A stretch of DNA of 64,000 nt from Phycisphaeraceae bacterium (lineage in GTDB: Bacteria > Planctomycetota > Phycisphaerae > Phycisphaerales > UBA1924): positions 2,294,001 to 2,358,000 of the forward strand of contig JAHBWV010000001.1 in the NCBI GenBank assembly GCA_019636845.1, given 5' to 3'. Made by a program: the position numbers and the translations under genes. Shown here piece by piece: positions 1 to 8,529 of the stretch; the stretch's first letter is position 1, and each line of letters begins with the position of its first letter. The notes below the pieces were generated by a model. It saw only the letters and a list, made by a program, of their open reading frames with translations. It did no database searches and was not told where the DNA came from.

Positions 1-1
1 G

Positions 2-397
2 CTGGAAGCGGAGCAGTTGCCCTGGTGTGAGCGGAATGGCGTGGCGGTGCTGGCGTACTCGCCGCTGGCTCTCGGGCTTCTCACAGGCACAGCGGGGCCC
101 GAGCGTGAGTATGCAGAGGGGGACATGCGCCGCACGCACAGGCGGTTCAGCGTGGAGAATCGAACGCGTATCCAGATCCTGCTCTCTCGGTTCAGGCCTA
201 TCGCGGATGCACACGGGTGCTCGCTCGGGCAGTTGGTCATCGCGTGGACACTTGCGCAGCCGGGCGTGACGCACGGGCTGGTCGGTGCGAGGAACGAGCA
301 GCAGGTTTCAGAGAACGCTCGTGCCGCGGACATCCGGCTGACGAACCACGACATGGATCAGATCGCGACAGGGCTTGCCGGTTTCGAGCTGGTTTGA
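2..397 (+). CDS. Aldo/keto reductase, C-terminal part (cut by window start)
   Basis: The open frame enters from the window edge and stops at a TGA at 395-397, leaving about 131 residues. The sequence matches the C-terminal third of aldo/keto reductases: a YSPLALGLLTG segment (the 'SPL..G.L.G' loop near the cofactor), a helix with LGQLVIAWTLAQPGV, and a VGARNEQQVSENARA segment that in this family contacts the NADP 2'-phosphate. The catalytic Tyr/Lys lie upstream of the window, so substrate class cannot be judged. NADPH-dependent carbonyl reduction is expected from the family. The next gene follows in the same direction after about 90 bases. Confidence 0.85.
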   Translation: MEAEQLPWCERNGVAVLAYSPLALGLLTGTAGPEREYAEGDMRRTHRRFSVENRTRIQILLSRFRPIADAHGCSLGQLVIAWTLAQPGVTHGLVGARNEQQVSENARAADIRLTNHDMDQIATGLAGFELV

Positions 398-484
398 CCA
401 CGTACGCTCTAGACCGGCTCACTGAGAGAGGACGTCTCTGCGATGCGACCGACTGCCGTGTCATTTTGGGTGAGGGAGAGGCCG

Positions 485-1579
485 ATGCGTCGACTGTGCG
501 AGCTGGTGAGCGGTTCCAAGCGCGTCTTTGCAGGCGGCGTCGGGATCGTGATGCTGGCTCTTTCAACGGGGTGCGCCACCACTGAGACATCGATATCGAC
601 GCCGGCGATGTTCGCCGAGAGCACGACAGACACCTCGTCGATCCGGCACGGGCAGGGGCGGTATGTGGTCTCTCGTGCCCCGTGGACGTTTGAAGGTTCT
701 GCGGGCGAGGTGATCGAGACAACGACATATCGGATTCTCACGACCTTGCGTCCCGGGTTGCTGCTCGATCGGCTACCGACCTTCGTCGAGAGTGCGATCG
801 CTGCGTACACCGGCTCTTTCGGCGTGCTGCCCGCGCCCTCGCAACGGCTTGAGACGTACGTGCTGGCGACTCGGCCCCAGTGGGCACGGCTCACGGAGTC
901 GCTCATGCGTGAACGCGCGGGGGTTTACCTCAGGATCCAGCGTGGCGGCTACGCGGCGGACGGGCGAGGCGTCTACTTCGACATCGGAGTTCAGGACACG
1001 CTCGCGATCGCCGCTCATGAGGGGTGGCACCAGTACACCCAGACGACCTTCAGAGACCGATTGCCGATCTGGCTCGAAGAGGGCATCGCGGCGTATATGG
1101 AGGGGTATCGCTGGGACACGCTCTCGGATCGGCCGGTGTTCCTGCCCTGGTCGAACGTCGAGCGTTACGACGCGCTTCGATCAGCGCGGGAATCGGGCAA
1201 GTTGATGCCTCTGGAAGCGTTGCTTGTGTCCGAACCGGGAGCGTTGCTCGATCGGTCGGCGTCGGACCCCTTGGTGTATTACGCGCAGGTCTGGGCGTTG
1301 GTCCACTGGCTCAGAGAGTCCGACGGAGGGGTGTGGCGAGCGAGTCTTGAGCGCCTGCTCTCTGACGCTGCCGTGGGGCGCATGGGGCAGGTTGTTCCGA
1401 TGCGTGTGGGAAGCGGGCAGAGCGGCGGGCGCGCCATGAGAAGCACGGCCGTGTTCAGGACTTACTTCACGGATGACATGGAGTCTGCATCGGACTCTTA
1501 CCGTCGGTTTGTGGAGCGGATCACGAGACCGGGAGGCAAGGACCTCGTCGTGCTCGGTCGAAGCCCCTACAGCGGGTGA
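485..1579 (+). CDS. Lipoprotein with HExxH peptidase-like domain
   Basis: Predicted lipoprotein of 364 residues. From the ATG at 485 the N-terminus has Arg residues, a hydrophobic stretch and the lipobox LSTGC; a purine-rich GGGAGAGG precedes this start, so it is preferred over the ATG at 443. The central region carries HEGWHQYTQ (an HExxH zinc motif) followed after about 15 residues by LPIWLEEGIAAYMEG, the Glu-containing third-ligand helix of gluzincin (peptidase MA/DUF1570-like) metallopeptidases. It may be a membrane-anchored zinc peptidase of the envelope. Substrate unknown. It converges on the penicillin-binding protein gene with only 10 bases between stops. Confidence 0.75.
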   Translation: MRRLCELVSGSKRVFAGGVGIVMLALSTGCATTETSISTPAMFAESTTDTSSIRHGQGRYVVSRAPWTFEGSAGEVIETTTYRILTTLRPGLLLDRLPTFVESAIAAYTGSFGVLPAPSQRLETYVLATRPQWARLTESLMRERAGVYLRIQRGGYAADGRGVYFDIGVQDTLAIAAHEGWHQYTQTTFRDRLPIWLEEGIAAYMEGYRWDTLSDRPVFLPWSNVERYDALRSARESGKLMPLEALLVSEPGALLDRSASDPLVYYAQVWALVHWLRESDGGVWRASLERLLSDAAVGRMGQVVPMRVGSGQSGGRAMRSTAVFRTYFTDDMESASDSYRRFVERITRPGGKDLVVLGRSPYSG

Positions 1580-1589
1580 TCCGCCCGGC

Positions 1590-3662
1590 TCAGTTTCGAG
1601 TGCTGGCGAGCGAACCAGCTGAGTTGTCCTGACGCGACGAGGGGGGCGCACCGAGATAGGTGAGGGCTCTCTCCATGGCGCGACGAACCACAGGGCCGGC
1701 TGTCATTGATCCATAGTGCGTCCGTTCACGGACCCTCTTGGGCCCCGGATCGTCGATCACAACCAGGCATACGAGGCGAGGTTCCTCGGTGGGACCTGCG
1801 GCGATGAAACTTGAGTTGTACTGGCCATCGAAATAGCCGCTCGAACCGCGCGGGCGTCTCATGCCATCCGGGGCCTTGCCGAGAGGGATCTCGGCGGTTC
1901 CCGACTTCCCGAAGATGGAGTACCGCCACTGATTCGCGGCCTGTTGCTCGCTCTCAGACCCTGACCTTCTGGCCTGGACGCGCATGCGGTTCTCGACGTT
2001 GTGCGTCACGCCGCCCAGTGTGGCCCGTGTCAGCAGCGCGACATCCGAAGGGAGGACGCGGTTGATGACTGGGATCGAGATTGAATCGTGATCGACGGCT
2101 CGGAGCGTGACATCCGGGAGGGTTCCGGCCAGTTCACCCGGTCTAGCGAATGTCGCGAAGGCCCTGACCATCTGGATCGGCGTGACGGCGACCTCATGGC
2201 CGATCGGCACCGACGTCTGGCTGTACTTTGACCATCTGCGTGCGGGGGTCACGATGCCCGCGCCCTCACCGGGAAGCCCGATGTTGGTACGGGATCCGAA
2301 CCCGAAGCGAGTGACCGCCTCGTGCATCTGCTGGAAGGACATTCTCTCGCCCGCCTTGACCATGCCGATGTTGGACGAGTTTACGAGGACATCCTGCCAC
2401 GTCATGACGTCACGCTTGGTCACGTCTTCGATGTATCTGCCGTAGCTGGTGAACCAGCGGCCACCCTCGGTATCGAAGACCTCGGCGGGCTTGGCAAATC
2501 CACGCTCCGTGATCACGGCCCAGATGAACGATTTGAAGGTTGAACCGGGCTCGTAGACATCCTCGATGCAGCGATTTCGAGCCAGTGCGGGGTGGATGCG
2601 ACGCCCGGGATCTTCGGTGAGCGTCTTGTAGCGAGGCCGCCCGGTGCCCGACGGCGTGCTCGGGCGATGCGCCCCTGGATCCTTCGGCTCCCATGCGAAC
2701 GGTACAAGGTCATCACGGTCAAGCACGATGTCGACCATCGCCAAGACTTCACCCGTCAATGGGTCCAGCATGATGCAACGCCCGCCTGCGGCGTCGGCGT
2801 CCTGAATGCCCCGCATCAGTTCTTCGTGCGCGATGCGCTGGAGTTCCAGGTCGATCGAGAGACGAGCGTCCTGCCCCCGCTTGGCGGGGCTCCAGTGGCC
2901 GGGCTCGACCCAGAGTGGACGGCCTTGCGCGTCTCTGACATATTCCGCCTTGCCGCTCTGCCCGAGCAGACCCTGGTTCAGGATCCGCTCGGCACCGATC
3001 GACCACTTGGGATCGACGCCGACCTTGCCGACCACCGATGCGACGAGTGGACCTCCCGGGTACTCGCGGATATCGCGGCGTTCGAGGTAGACGCCGGGGA
3101 TCTTGAGCGACTTGACGGTTGCGATCTGGTCATCATCCAGCACGCCTCCGACGGCGACGTACCTCGCAAGACGTGGAGAAGAGCCCCCATCCAAGTCGCC
3201 TGGCTCGGTGCCTTCCCTCCCGAATACCTGTCGCAGTACGGACGAAAGGGTGATGGGCTCGGGCGGCTCGGGTTGCTGTGCCTGGGCCAGCTTGTTGTCA
3301 TTCTGAGCGATCTTCGCCATCAGCGGCTCGCCGACCTTCTCGGGCGGTACGCCGAGTGCGTCGGCCAAACGGATGATCGCGGCCTCGGGCGGATCAGGAA
3401 AGACCGTGGGATCGATGAAGGTGCGGTATCCGATGCGTGTGGTTGAGAGCAACCGACCGCGACGGTCGAGGATCTCGCCTCGAACTCCCGGAAGTGTCGC
3501 GCGGGTCACCCTGGCCTGGATGTGCTCGGCGAGCTTCGCTGGCGGCTGGATCTGCAGCTGGACAACGCGCAGGGCGGCAGCCACCATCGCGATAGCCATG
3601 AACGCGCACGCGACAATGGTGGAGAGGTTCGCCCGGGATTCTGCTCTTCTGTCGTGCGTCAT
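1590..3662 (-). CDS. ftsI: Class B penicillin-binding protein (FtsI/PBP2-type transpeptidase)
   Basis: A 690-residue peptidoglycan D,D-transpeptidase. One N-terminal membrane helix (about residues 14-35) is followed by the PBP dimerisation motif (RGEILDRRGRLL) and the penicillin-binding domain, with all three active-site motifs: STFK near residue 373 (nucleophile Ser and Lys), SSN near 428 and KSGT near 585. No glycosyltransferase domain and no PASTA repeats are visible, so it is class B. Its start overlaps the stop of the FtsL-like gene by 4 bases (ATGA), and rsmH lies upstream in the same cluster, which favours septal FtsI over elongation PBP2. It is probably a monofunctional septal cross-linking enzyme. 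Confidence 0.9.
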   Translation of the reverse strand: MTHDRRAESRANLSTIVACAFMAIAMVAAALRVVQLQIQPPAKLAEHIQARVTRATLPGVRGEILDRRGRLLSTTRIGYRTFIDPTVFPDPPEAAIIRLADALGVPPEKVGEPLMAKIAQNDNKLAQAQQPEPPEPITLSSVLRQVFGREGTEPGDLDGGSSPRLARYVAVGGVLDDDQIATVKSLKIPGVYLERRDIREYPGGPLVASVVGKVGVDPKWSIGAERILNQGLLGQSGKAEYVRDAQGRPLWVEPGHWSPAKRGQDARLSIDLELQRIAHEELMRGIQDADAAGGRCIMLDPLTGEVLAMVDIVLDRDDLVPFAWEPKDPGAHRPSTPSGTGRPRYKTLTEDPGRRIHPALARNRCIEDVYEPGSTFKSFIWAVITERGFAKPAEVFDTEGGRWFTSYGRYIEDVTKRDVMTWQDVLVNSSNIGMVKAGERMSFQQMHEAVTRFGFGSRTNIGLPGEGAGIVTPARRWSKYSQTSVPIGHEVAVTPIQMVRAFATFARPGELAGTLPDVTLRAVDHDSISIPVINRVLPSDVALLTRATLGGVTHNVENRMRVQARRSGSESEQQAANQWRYSIFGKSGTAEIPLGKAPDGMRRPRGSSGYFDGQYNSSFIAAGPTEEPRLVCLVVIDDPGPKRVRERTHYGSMTAGPVVRRAMERALTYLGAPPSSRQDNSAGSLASTRN

Positions 3663-3994
3663 CGTGGTGCCTGGGGTCTTTGGGGGACGCCCGGCGAGTT
3701 CGGCACAACCCGCCCGAGATCGTCGAACACTTGCGGCTCAGCGTTCTGGCTCTGCGTCGGTTCGAGCAACGGTTTCAGATCGCTCGCGGCAGCGGCGATC
3801 TCGTGGATATGCTCGGGAGTCACAAGGGTCGCGATACGCGTGCGAATCGCGAGGATCTGCTCGTCCTGGCGTTTGATTCGCAGCCGCGTCTGTGTGAGCT
3901 CGTGGAACGCCTGGATTCTGGCTTGGCGGACTGCAAGCAGCGCGCACGCGATGATGCCCAGAGACAGAACAAGTGCAACGATCTTTCCGAACAC
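3659..3994 (-). CDS. FtsL-like small bitopic membrane protein
   Basis: A protein of 111 residues starting at a GTG. A single membrane helix (about residues 4-22) is followed by a predicted coiled coil (RQARIQAFHELTQTRLRIKR and on), the architecture of the divisome protein FtsL/DivIC. Sequence conservation in this family is poor, so the call rests on topology and on position between rsmH and the class B PBP, where FtsL is normally encoded. The last 4 bases overlap the PBP start, suggesting translational coupling. It likely acts at the septum together with the PBP. Confidence 0.6.
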   Translation of the reverse strand: MFGKIVALVLSLGIIACALLAVRQARIQAFHELTQTRLRIKRQDEQILAIRTRIATLVTPEHIHEIAAAASDLKPLLEPTQSQNAEPQVFDDLGRVVPNSPGVPQRPQAPR

Positions 3995-4038
3995 CTTGGC
4001 CTCACTCTGCTGCCACTGGCTGATCGTATGGTCGGAGA

Positions 4039-4944
4039 CTACTTCGGCGGGATGCGCAGCACCATGTCGATCCTGATCTGGTTCGGGTCGGAGATCTTGT
4101 CGCGATTCGCGGCCAGAATCTCGTCTGCACGCGCCTTGGAGCCGAGGTATCGCTCGGCGAGCTTTGAGAGCGAGTCGCCCTTCGCCACTTTGTGAGTGGT
4201 GCCTGCGTTTACGGTGGCCGGGGTGGGCGTGGTCTTCGGAGCCGCCTTCGGTTCGGGCTTCGCTTCTGATGCTCGAGCCTGGGCTGGTGTCGGCAGCTCT
4301 CCTGTCAGCGCGTGCTTCGGGGGCAGCTTGATGGTCGCTCCGACCCGCACGGTGCCATCGGCCCCGACTCTGCCCTCATTGAAGGCGGCGAGTGCCTTCC
4401 AAAGGTTGGCATCACCGTATGTGGCCCTGGCGATGGAATAGAGCGAGTCCTTCTCCTTGATCCTGTAGATCTGGACGTCCTTGGGATCAACCGACTGCGC
4501 GGGACGGTCGGCAACCCGAGTCTCTGGCGTCGCTTGCGTCGAACGATCAGCCCCGGAGTCCGTGGATGTTCCCGCGCGTCGGATAGCCTGTTCAAGGTTG
4601 TTCCGGGAGGTCTGCTGGAGCCCCTGCTCGATGACCATGAAAGCGGGTTCCGCGACGACCGGCTCCGGTGGCACGATCTGCGTCTGTGCGATCTGCTGGG
4701 CATCGGCGGATGCGGGCGACGGCTCGATCCGGGCGGCGGGCGCGATCTCACGCGCATTCTGCTCCGCCCATCGAAGCACCGGGCTGATCGCCTCACCGAG
4801 CCCCAGGGTCGAACGCTCGTCGTCGACGGCGACCGATGCGAGCTTCAGTTCTCGCTGGCCGGAGAGATGGTCGCTGACGAGAACGCCGACGATGAGAATC
4901 AGCGTGAATCCGATGATGAGGGCGAGCTTGTGTTCACGGGTCAC
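4039..4944 (-). CDS. Membrane-anchored protein with two LysM domains
   Basis: A protein of 301 residues from a GTG at 4944, chosen because AAGGA sits 9 bases upstream and the product then begins TREHK followed directly by a membrane helix; a GTG at 5004 would add 20 Cys-containing residues. After the helix comes a low-complexity Ala/Pro/Gln region, then a LysM domain (YRIKEKDSLYSIARATYG, ending IKLPPK), a Pro/Ala/Thr linker, and a second LysM at the very C-terminus (HKVAKGDSLSKLAERYLG, ending LRIPPK). LysM modules bind GlcNAc in peptidoglycan, so this is likely a periplasmic wall-binding protein. It sits between rsmH and the FtsL-like gene and is probably co-transcribed, suggesting a role in wall synthesis or division. 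Confidence 0.75.
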   Translation of the reverse strand: MTREHKLALIIGFTLILIVGVLVSDHLSGQRELKLASVAVDDERSTLGLGEAISPVLRWAEQNAREIAPAARIEPSPASADAQQIAQTQIVPPEPVVAEPAFMVIEQGLQQTSRNNLEQAIRRAGTSTDSGADRSTQATPETRVADRPAQSVDPKDVQIYRIKEKDSLYSIARATYGDANLWKALAAFNEGRVGADGTVRVGATIKLPPKHALTGELPTPAQARASEAKPEPKAAPKTTPTPATVNAGTTHKVAKGDSLSKLAERYLGSKARADEILAANRDKISDPNQIRIDMVLRIPPK

Positions 4945-5027
4945 TTGGCCGCATCCTTGCTTGCAACAGGTGTGAACTGACCTCGCGATCCTGTCCTTGG
5001 ACACGAGGAAGAACCGCAGGAAAAATC

Positions 5028-5996
5028 TTAGCGCCTTCGAACCGCTCGAAGCTTTGCCGAACGCGACCGAGGGTTTGCTTCGACCTCGGCGACGGAGGGA
5101 CCGACATGGCCCGAGAGCAGGTCGTCGGCCAAGCCACGATCCCGCAGACTTGAGAACATTCTCTTCACAGGGCGGTCTTCAAGGGAGTGGAACGAGATGA
5201 CGCCGACGCGGGCTCCGGGTGCGAGCCAAGGCGACCTGGAAGTGCCGAGCATCGCGGCCTCAACCGAGTGTAGAAGAGCATCGAGATTGCCGAGTTCATC
5301 GTTCACGGCTATGCGAAGGGCCTGAAAGGTCTTGGTGGCAGGGTCGATGCCAGCCGAGTCGGAACGCCCGACTGCGGACCGGACGATCGAGGCAAGGTCC
5401 GAAGTGGTGGATATCGGGTGCGTCCGACGCTCCTCGTCAATCTTTCGTGCGATCGCCCCGGCGCGGCGTTCCTCGCCGAACTCTCTGAGAATCCGTTCGA
5501 GTTCAGACACAGGGAGTGACGAGACAAGATCGGCGGCCGAGTGTGGCACATGCTCAGACGAGCCGGGCGTGTTGGTAGGCGCACTCTCCTGGCTCGCGAG
5601 TCGCATATCCAGTGGGCCTTCTCGGGAGAAGGAAAGCCCCCGCTGCGGATCCTCCATCTGGTTGGAGGCGAAACCGAGGTCGGCCAGGACCATGTCGGCC
5701 ATGCGGCCGCTGGAGGCGATCCGCTTCGAGAATCCGGCGAAGTTGGCGCAGAAGGTCTGGATCTCCGGGGAGTCGGCACCGAGCGAAGCCCGGACTCTCT
5801 CCTCGGCGCGTCGGAGATTTCCCATATCCCAGTCGTTGAGCATCAGACATCCGGATGGCCCGATCCGGCGAGCGATCTCCAGGGCATGCCCACCGAGACC
5901 CGTTGTGCAGTCGGCGTAGACCTCGCCGGGGCGAGGATCGAGAGCATCCAGCACTTCGTGGAGCAAGACCGGGATGTGACCATATCTGTCGGACAT
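5028..5996 (-). CDS. rsmH: 16S rRNA (cytosine-1402-N4)-methyltransferase RsmH
   Basis: SAM-dependent methyltransferase of 322 residues that modifies C1402 in the ribosomal P site. Family signatures are present: HIPVLLHEVLDAL at the N-terminus, the SAM loop DCTTGLGGHA, DMVLADLGFASNQMEDPQRG with the LADLG catalytic loop, and the C-terminal ISFHSLEDRPVKRMF. Length is typical for the family. It is the first gene of the minus-strand cell-wall cluster, its usual dcw position, although mraZ is absent upstream and the next gene is divergent. Confidence 0.96.
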   Translation of the reverse strand: MSDRYGHIPVLLHEVLDALDPRPGEVYADCTTGLGGHALEIARRIGPSGCLMLNDWDMGNLRRAEERVRASLGADSPEIQTFCANFAGFSKRIASSGRMADMVLADLGFASNQMEDPQRGLSFSREGPLDMRLASQESAPTNTPGSSEHVPHSAADLVSSLPVSELERILREFGEERRAGAIARKIDEERRTHPISTTSDLASIVRSAVGRSDSAGIDPATKTFQALRIAVNDELGNLDALLHSVEAAMLGTSRSPWLAPGARVGVISFHSLEDRPVKRMFSSLRDRGLADDLLSGHVGPSVAEVEANPRSRSAKLRAVRRR

Positions 5997-6108
5997 GCAG
6001 GAGCGTATCGCGATCCTATGGTGGGGATTTGTTCGACACGCCTATGATTCGATTCGTGGATCGTCCGACACTGCATGCGATATATACGAGTCTCTTGGAG
6101 TTCATTCA

Positions 6109-6762
6109 ATGCGCACGTACGAGCGAGCCGGTCTGTGGATTGCTGTCTCATTGGCGATCGTCGTCGCCCTCGACCTTCGTATTCCCGAACGCGCGGCAAC
6201 AGCGCAGCCGACGAATCAGATCATTCGGGTCGCTACCGTTGACATGTTCCAGTTGCTTGAGTCGATGATCGACTCGGACCGGTACAAGCCCGCGCGTGAT
6301 GCTCGGGATGCAGAGATCAAGTCGAAGTACGACGCCATCCTCGCCGAGCTGAAGTCTCTTGAGACGAAGATCCAGCTTATCCCGCAGGGGACACCGGAGT
6401 TTCAGACGACGATGTCGCAGGGTCAGGCGAAGGAGATGGAGCGCCAGCAGTTTGCGCAACAGGTTGGGCGTGATCAGGACGCCTTCGTCGCCTCTCAGGT
6501 CAAGGAGGCGTATGCACTCGTGCACGCTGCCGTCAACGAGTCCGCGGCTGCGCTCGGGTACACGCACGTGTTCACGACCCGGACGAGCGCGACCAACATG
6601 AAGGGTGACTCCCTCGCCCCGGTCATGCAGGAGATACTGGCTCGGCCGCTCGTTCGCACCAGCACGACGGACGACATCACCGACAAGGTGCGCGTTCGCC
6701 TTGGACTTCCCGAGAAAGCGGCATCAACAGACGATGCCGGCGCGGCTAACGGCGGACGCTAA
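6109..6762 (+). CDS. OmpH/Skp-family periplasmic protein
   Basis: A protein of 217 residues with an N-terminal signal peptide (WIAVSLAIVVALDL, cleavage around AATAQ). The body begins IRVATVDMFQLLESM and runs into a long charged, Gln/Lys-rich helical region (DAEIKSKYDAILAELKSLET, then KEMERQQFAQQVGRDQ), the tentacle-like coiled coil of the Skp/OmpH chaperone family. The ATG at 6109 is chosen because GGAG lies 8 bases upstream and the signal peptide then has a short basic start. Skp proteins hold unfolded outer-membrane proteins in the periplasm. The C-terminus (about 50 residues) is longer than in classical Skp. Divergent from rsmH. Confidence 0.72.
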   Translation: MRTYERAGLWIAVSLAIVVALDLRIPERAATAQPTNQIIRVATVDMFQLLESMIDSDRYKPARDARDAEIKSKYDAILAELKSLETKIQLIPQGTPEFQTTMSQGQAKEMERQQFAQQVGRDQDAFVASQVKEAYALVHAAVNESAAALGYTHVFTTRTSATNMKGDSLAPVMQEILARPLVRTSTTDDITDKVRVRLGLPEKAASTDDAGAANGGR

Positions 6763-6770
6763 TCGTCAGC

Positions 6771-7490
6771 TCAATTTCTTCCGTTCTTTCGCATGACTTC
6801 GACGCGATCCCGTACGCGCCTCCCGAGCGAGGCGCACATGGCCTGCTTGACCTCTGCCATCGCTGGGCAGCGTTCTCCGAGCACCTGCTGGAGCGATGTG
6901 ACCGGGCGCCCGACAAGGCCGCAAGGAACAATCAGTTGGAAGTGCGACAGATCGGTCGTGACGTTCAACGCGAGCCCATGCATGGAGACCCACTTGCGTA
7001 CTCGGACGCCCATGGCGCAGACCTTCGCGTGAGGCGTCTGGTCGGCTTCGTCTCGCGTGACCCACACACCGGTCGCCACAGGATCGCGGACAGCGGAGAC
7101 CCCCCACTGCCGGCAGACATCGATCGTCGCCGACTCGAGCAGCCGCATGTAGTCGTGCAGGCGCAGACCGAGCGTGTTGAGGTCGAGAATCGGGTAGACA
7201 ACGAGTTGTCCTGGGCCGTGGTAGGTGATGTCCCCCCCACGGTCGGTCTGCTCGACACGGACGCCGCTCGATTCGAGCGTTGTCGGATCCGCGACGAGAT
7301 GCCTTGCGGCGTCGGGCCTGGCGGAGATCGTGATCACGGGAGGGTGTTCGACGAGGAGCACGCGGCCGATCTCTGGAGCACCGGACTCACGGGCGGCCAG
7401 AACCTCTTCAAGGTGGTCACGCTGGACCGCCAAGGCCTCCGCATAGGCCATCTGGCCGAGATCGTCAGTGTGGAATGGGAGTTCTGCCAT
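6771..7490 (-). CDS. lipB: Lipoyl(octanoyl) transferase LipB
   Basis: A 239-residue octanoyltransferase that moves octanoate from acyl carrier protein to lipoyl domains of 2-oxoacid dehydrogenases and GcvH. The diagnostic segment RGGDITYHGPGQLVVYPILD is present, as are the catalytic Lys in HAKVCAMGVRV and the catalytic Cys in VPCGL. Start at 7490 gives MAELPFHTDDLG, a typical LipB N-terminus. Divergent from lpxA with 77 bases between starts; its stop lies 8 bases from the ompH-like stop (convergent). Confidence 0.95.
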   Translation of the reverse strand: MAELPFHTDDLGQMAYAEALAVQRDHLEEVLAARESGAPEIGRVLLVEHPPVITISARPDAARHLVADPTTLESSGVRVEQTDRGGDITYHGPGQLVVYPILDLNTLGLRLHDYMRLLESATIDVCRQWGVSAVRDPVATGVWVTRDEADQTPHAKVCAMGVRVRKWVSMHGLALNVTTDLSHFQLIVPCGLVGRPVTSLQQVLGERCPAMAEVKQAMCASLGRRVRDRVEVMRKNGRN

Positions 7491-7567
7491 CGAGCGACGT
7501 GTGCCCTGCGTGGAACGGCTACGGGTTCGTGCTGATCCCTGAAACGGCCCATACCTACGATAGCCGC

Positions 7568-8467
7568 ATGCAAGCACAGGGCTCACCGCAGATCCATCCG
7601 ACCTCGATCGTCTCGCCGGAATGCCGCCTTGGTCAGGGCGTGCGCATCGGACCATTCTGTGTGCTCGAGGGGGAGATCACGATCGGCGATGACACCGAGC
7701 TCGTCTCGCACGTCTGCTTGCGCGGACCGCTGCGCATCGGCGATCGGACCCGTGTGTATCCCGGCGCGTGCATCGGGTTCGAGCCCCAGGACTTCAAGTA
7801 CAAGCCGGGGATGCAGACGGCGGGAGTCGTGGTCGGCTCCGACTGCCTGATTCGAGAGCATGTCACGATCCACGCTTCGACAAAGCCCGATGTGCCGACC
7901 CGGGTCGGCAACGGTTGCTTCCTGATGGCGACGACGCATCTCGGGCACGATGCTCGAATCGGCAACAACGTGGTGATGGTCAATGGCGCGGGTGTCGCCG
8001 GGCACGGGGACGTCGGAGACAACGCGATTCTTTCGGGCGGCGTGCTCATCCACCAGTTCGTTCGAGTCGGAAGATACGCGATGCTGTCGGGGGGTGTCGG
8101 CGTGTCGATGGATGTGCCGCCGTTCTGCGTCGTCGCGGAGCGGAATCGGCTCGGCGGGATCAATCTCGTCGGTATGCGTCGGGCCGGCTTCACTCGGGAT
8201 GAGATCACGGGCGTGCGGCGTGCGTTCCGCGAGGTCCTTCGTGTGCCGACGCTTACGAAGCAGGAGATGGTGGACAAGCTTGAAGAACTCGGCCGGACCT
8301 GCACGCCAGTTGCAGAAATGGCGGCGTTCGTCGCGGAGCCGAATCGGCGCGCGATATGCCCGGGGCCGGGACGCCCGCCACGCATGTTCACGACGTTCCT
8401 GCACCTTGGTCGCCGGGGCAAGAGCGGCCTGCAGGAGGCATTGCTCGGCTCATCGGACGAAGAATGA
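7568..8467 (+). CDS. lpxA: UDP-N-acetylglucosamine acyltransferase LpxA
   Basis: A 299-residue left-handed beta-helix acyltransferase, the first step of lipid A synthesis. Hexapeptide repeats run from IHPTSIVSPECRLGQGVRIG through GDNAILSGGVLIHQFVRVG. The LpxA-specific region HLGHDARIGNNVVMVNGAG contains the catalytic His, and the C-terminal DVPPFCVVAERNRLGGINLV and MRRAGFTRDEI match the family. The C-terminal helical part is slightly longer than in E. coli (262 residues) and is Pro/Arg-rich. Implies a lipopolysaccharide-type outer membrane, consistent with the Skp-like gene nearby. Confidence 0.93.
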   Translation: MQAQGSPQIHPTSIVSPECRLGQGVRIGPFCVLEGEITIGDDTELVSHVCLRGPLRIGDRTRVYPGACIGFEPQDFKYKPGMQTAGVVVGSDCLIREHVTIHASTKPDVPTRVGNGCFLMATTHLGHDARIGNNVVMVNGAGVAGHGDVGDNAILSGGVLIHQFVRVGRYAMLSGGVGVSMDVPPFCVVAERNRLGGINLVGMRRAGFTRDEITGVRRAFREVLRVPTLTKQEMVDKLEELGRTCTPVAEMAAFVAEPNRRAICPGPGRPPRMFTTFLHLGRRGKSGLQEALLGSSDEE

Positions 8468-8529
8468 GTCGTTGGACGCGACGTGGCCCGTGTCGGTATC
8501 CTCAAGAAGTTGGCCGGAGAGTACAGGAC

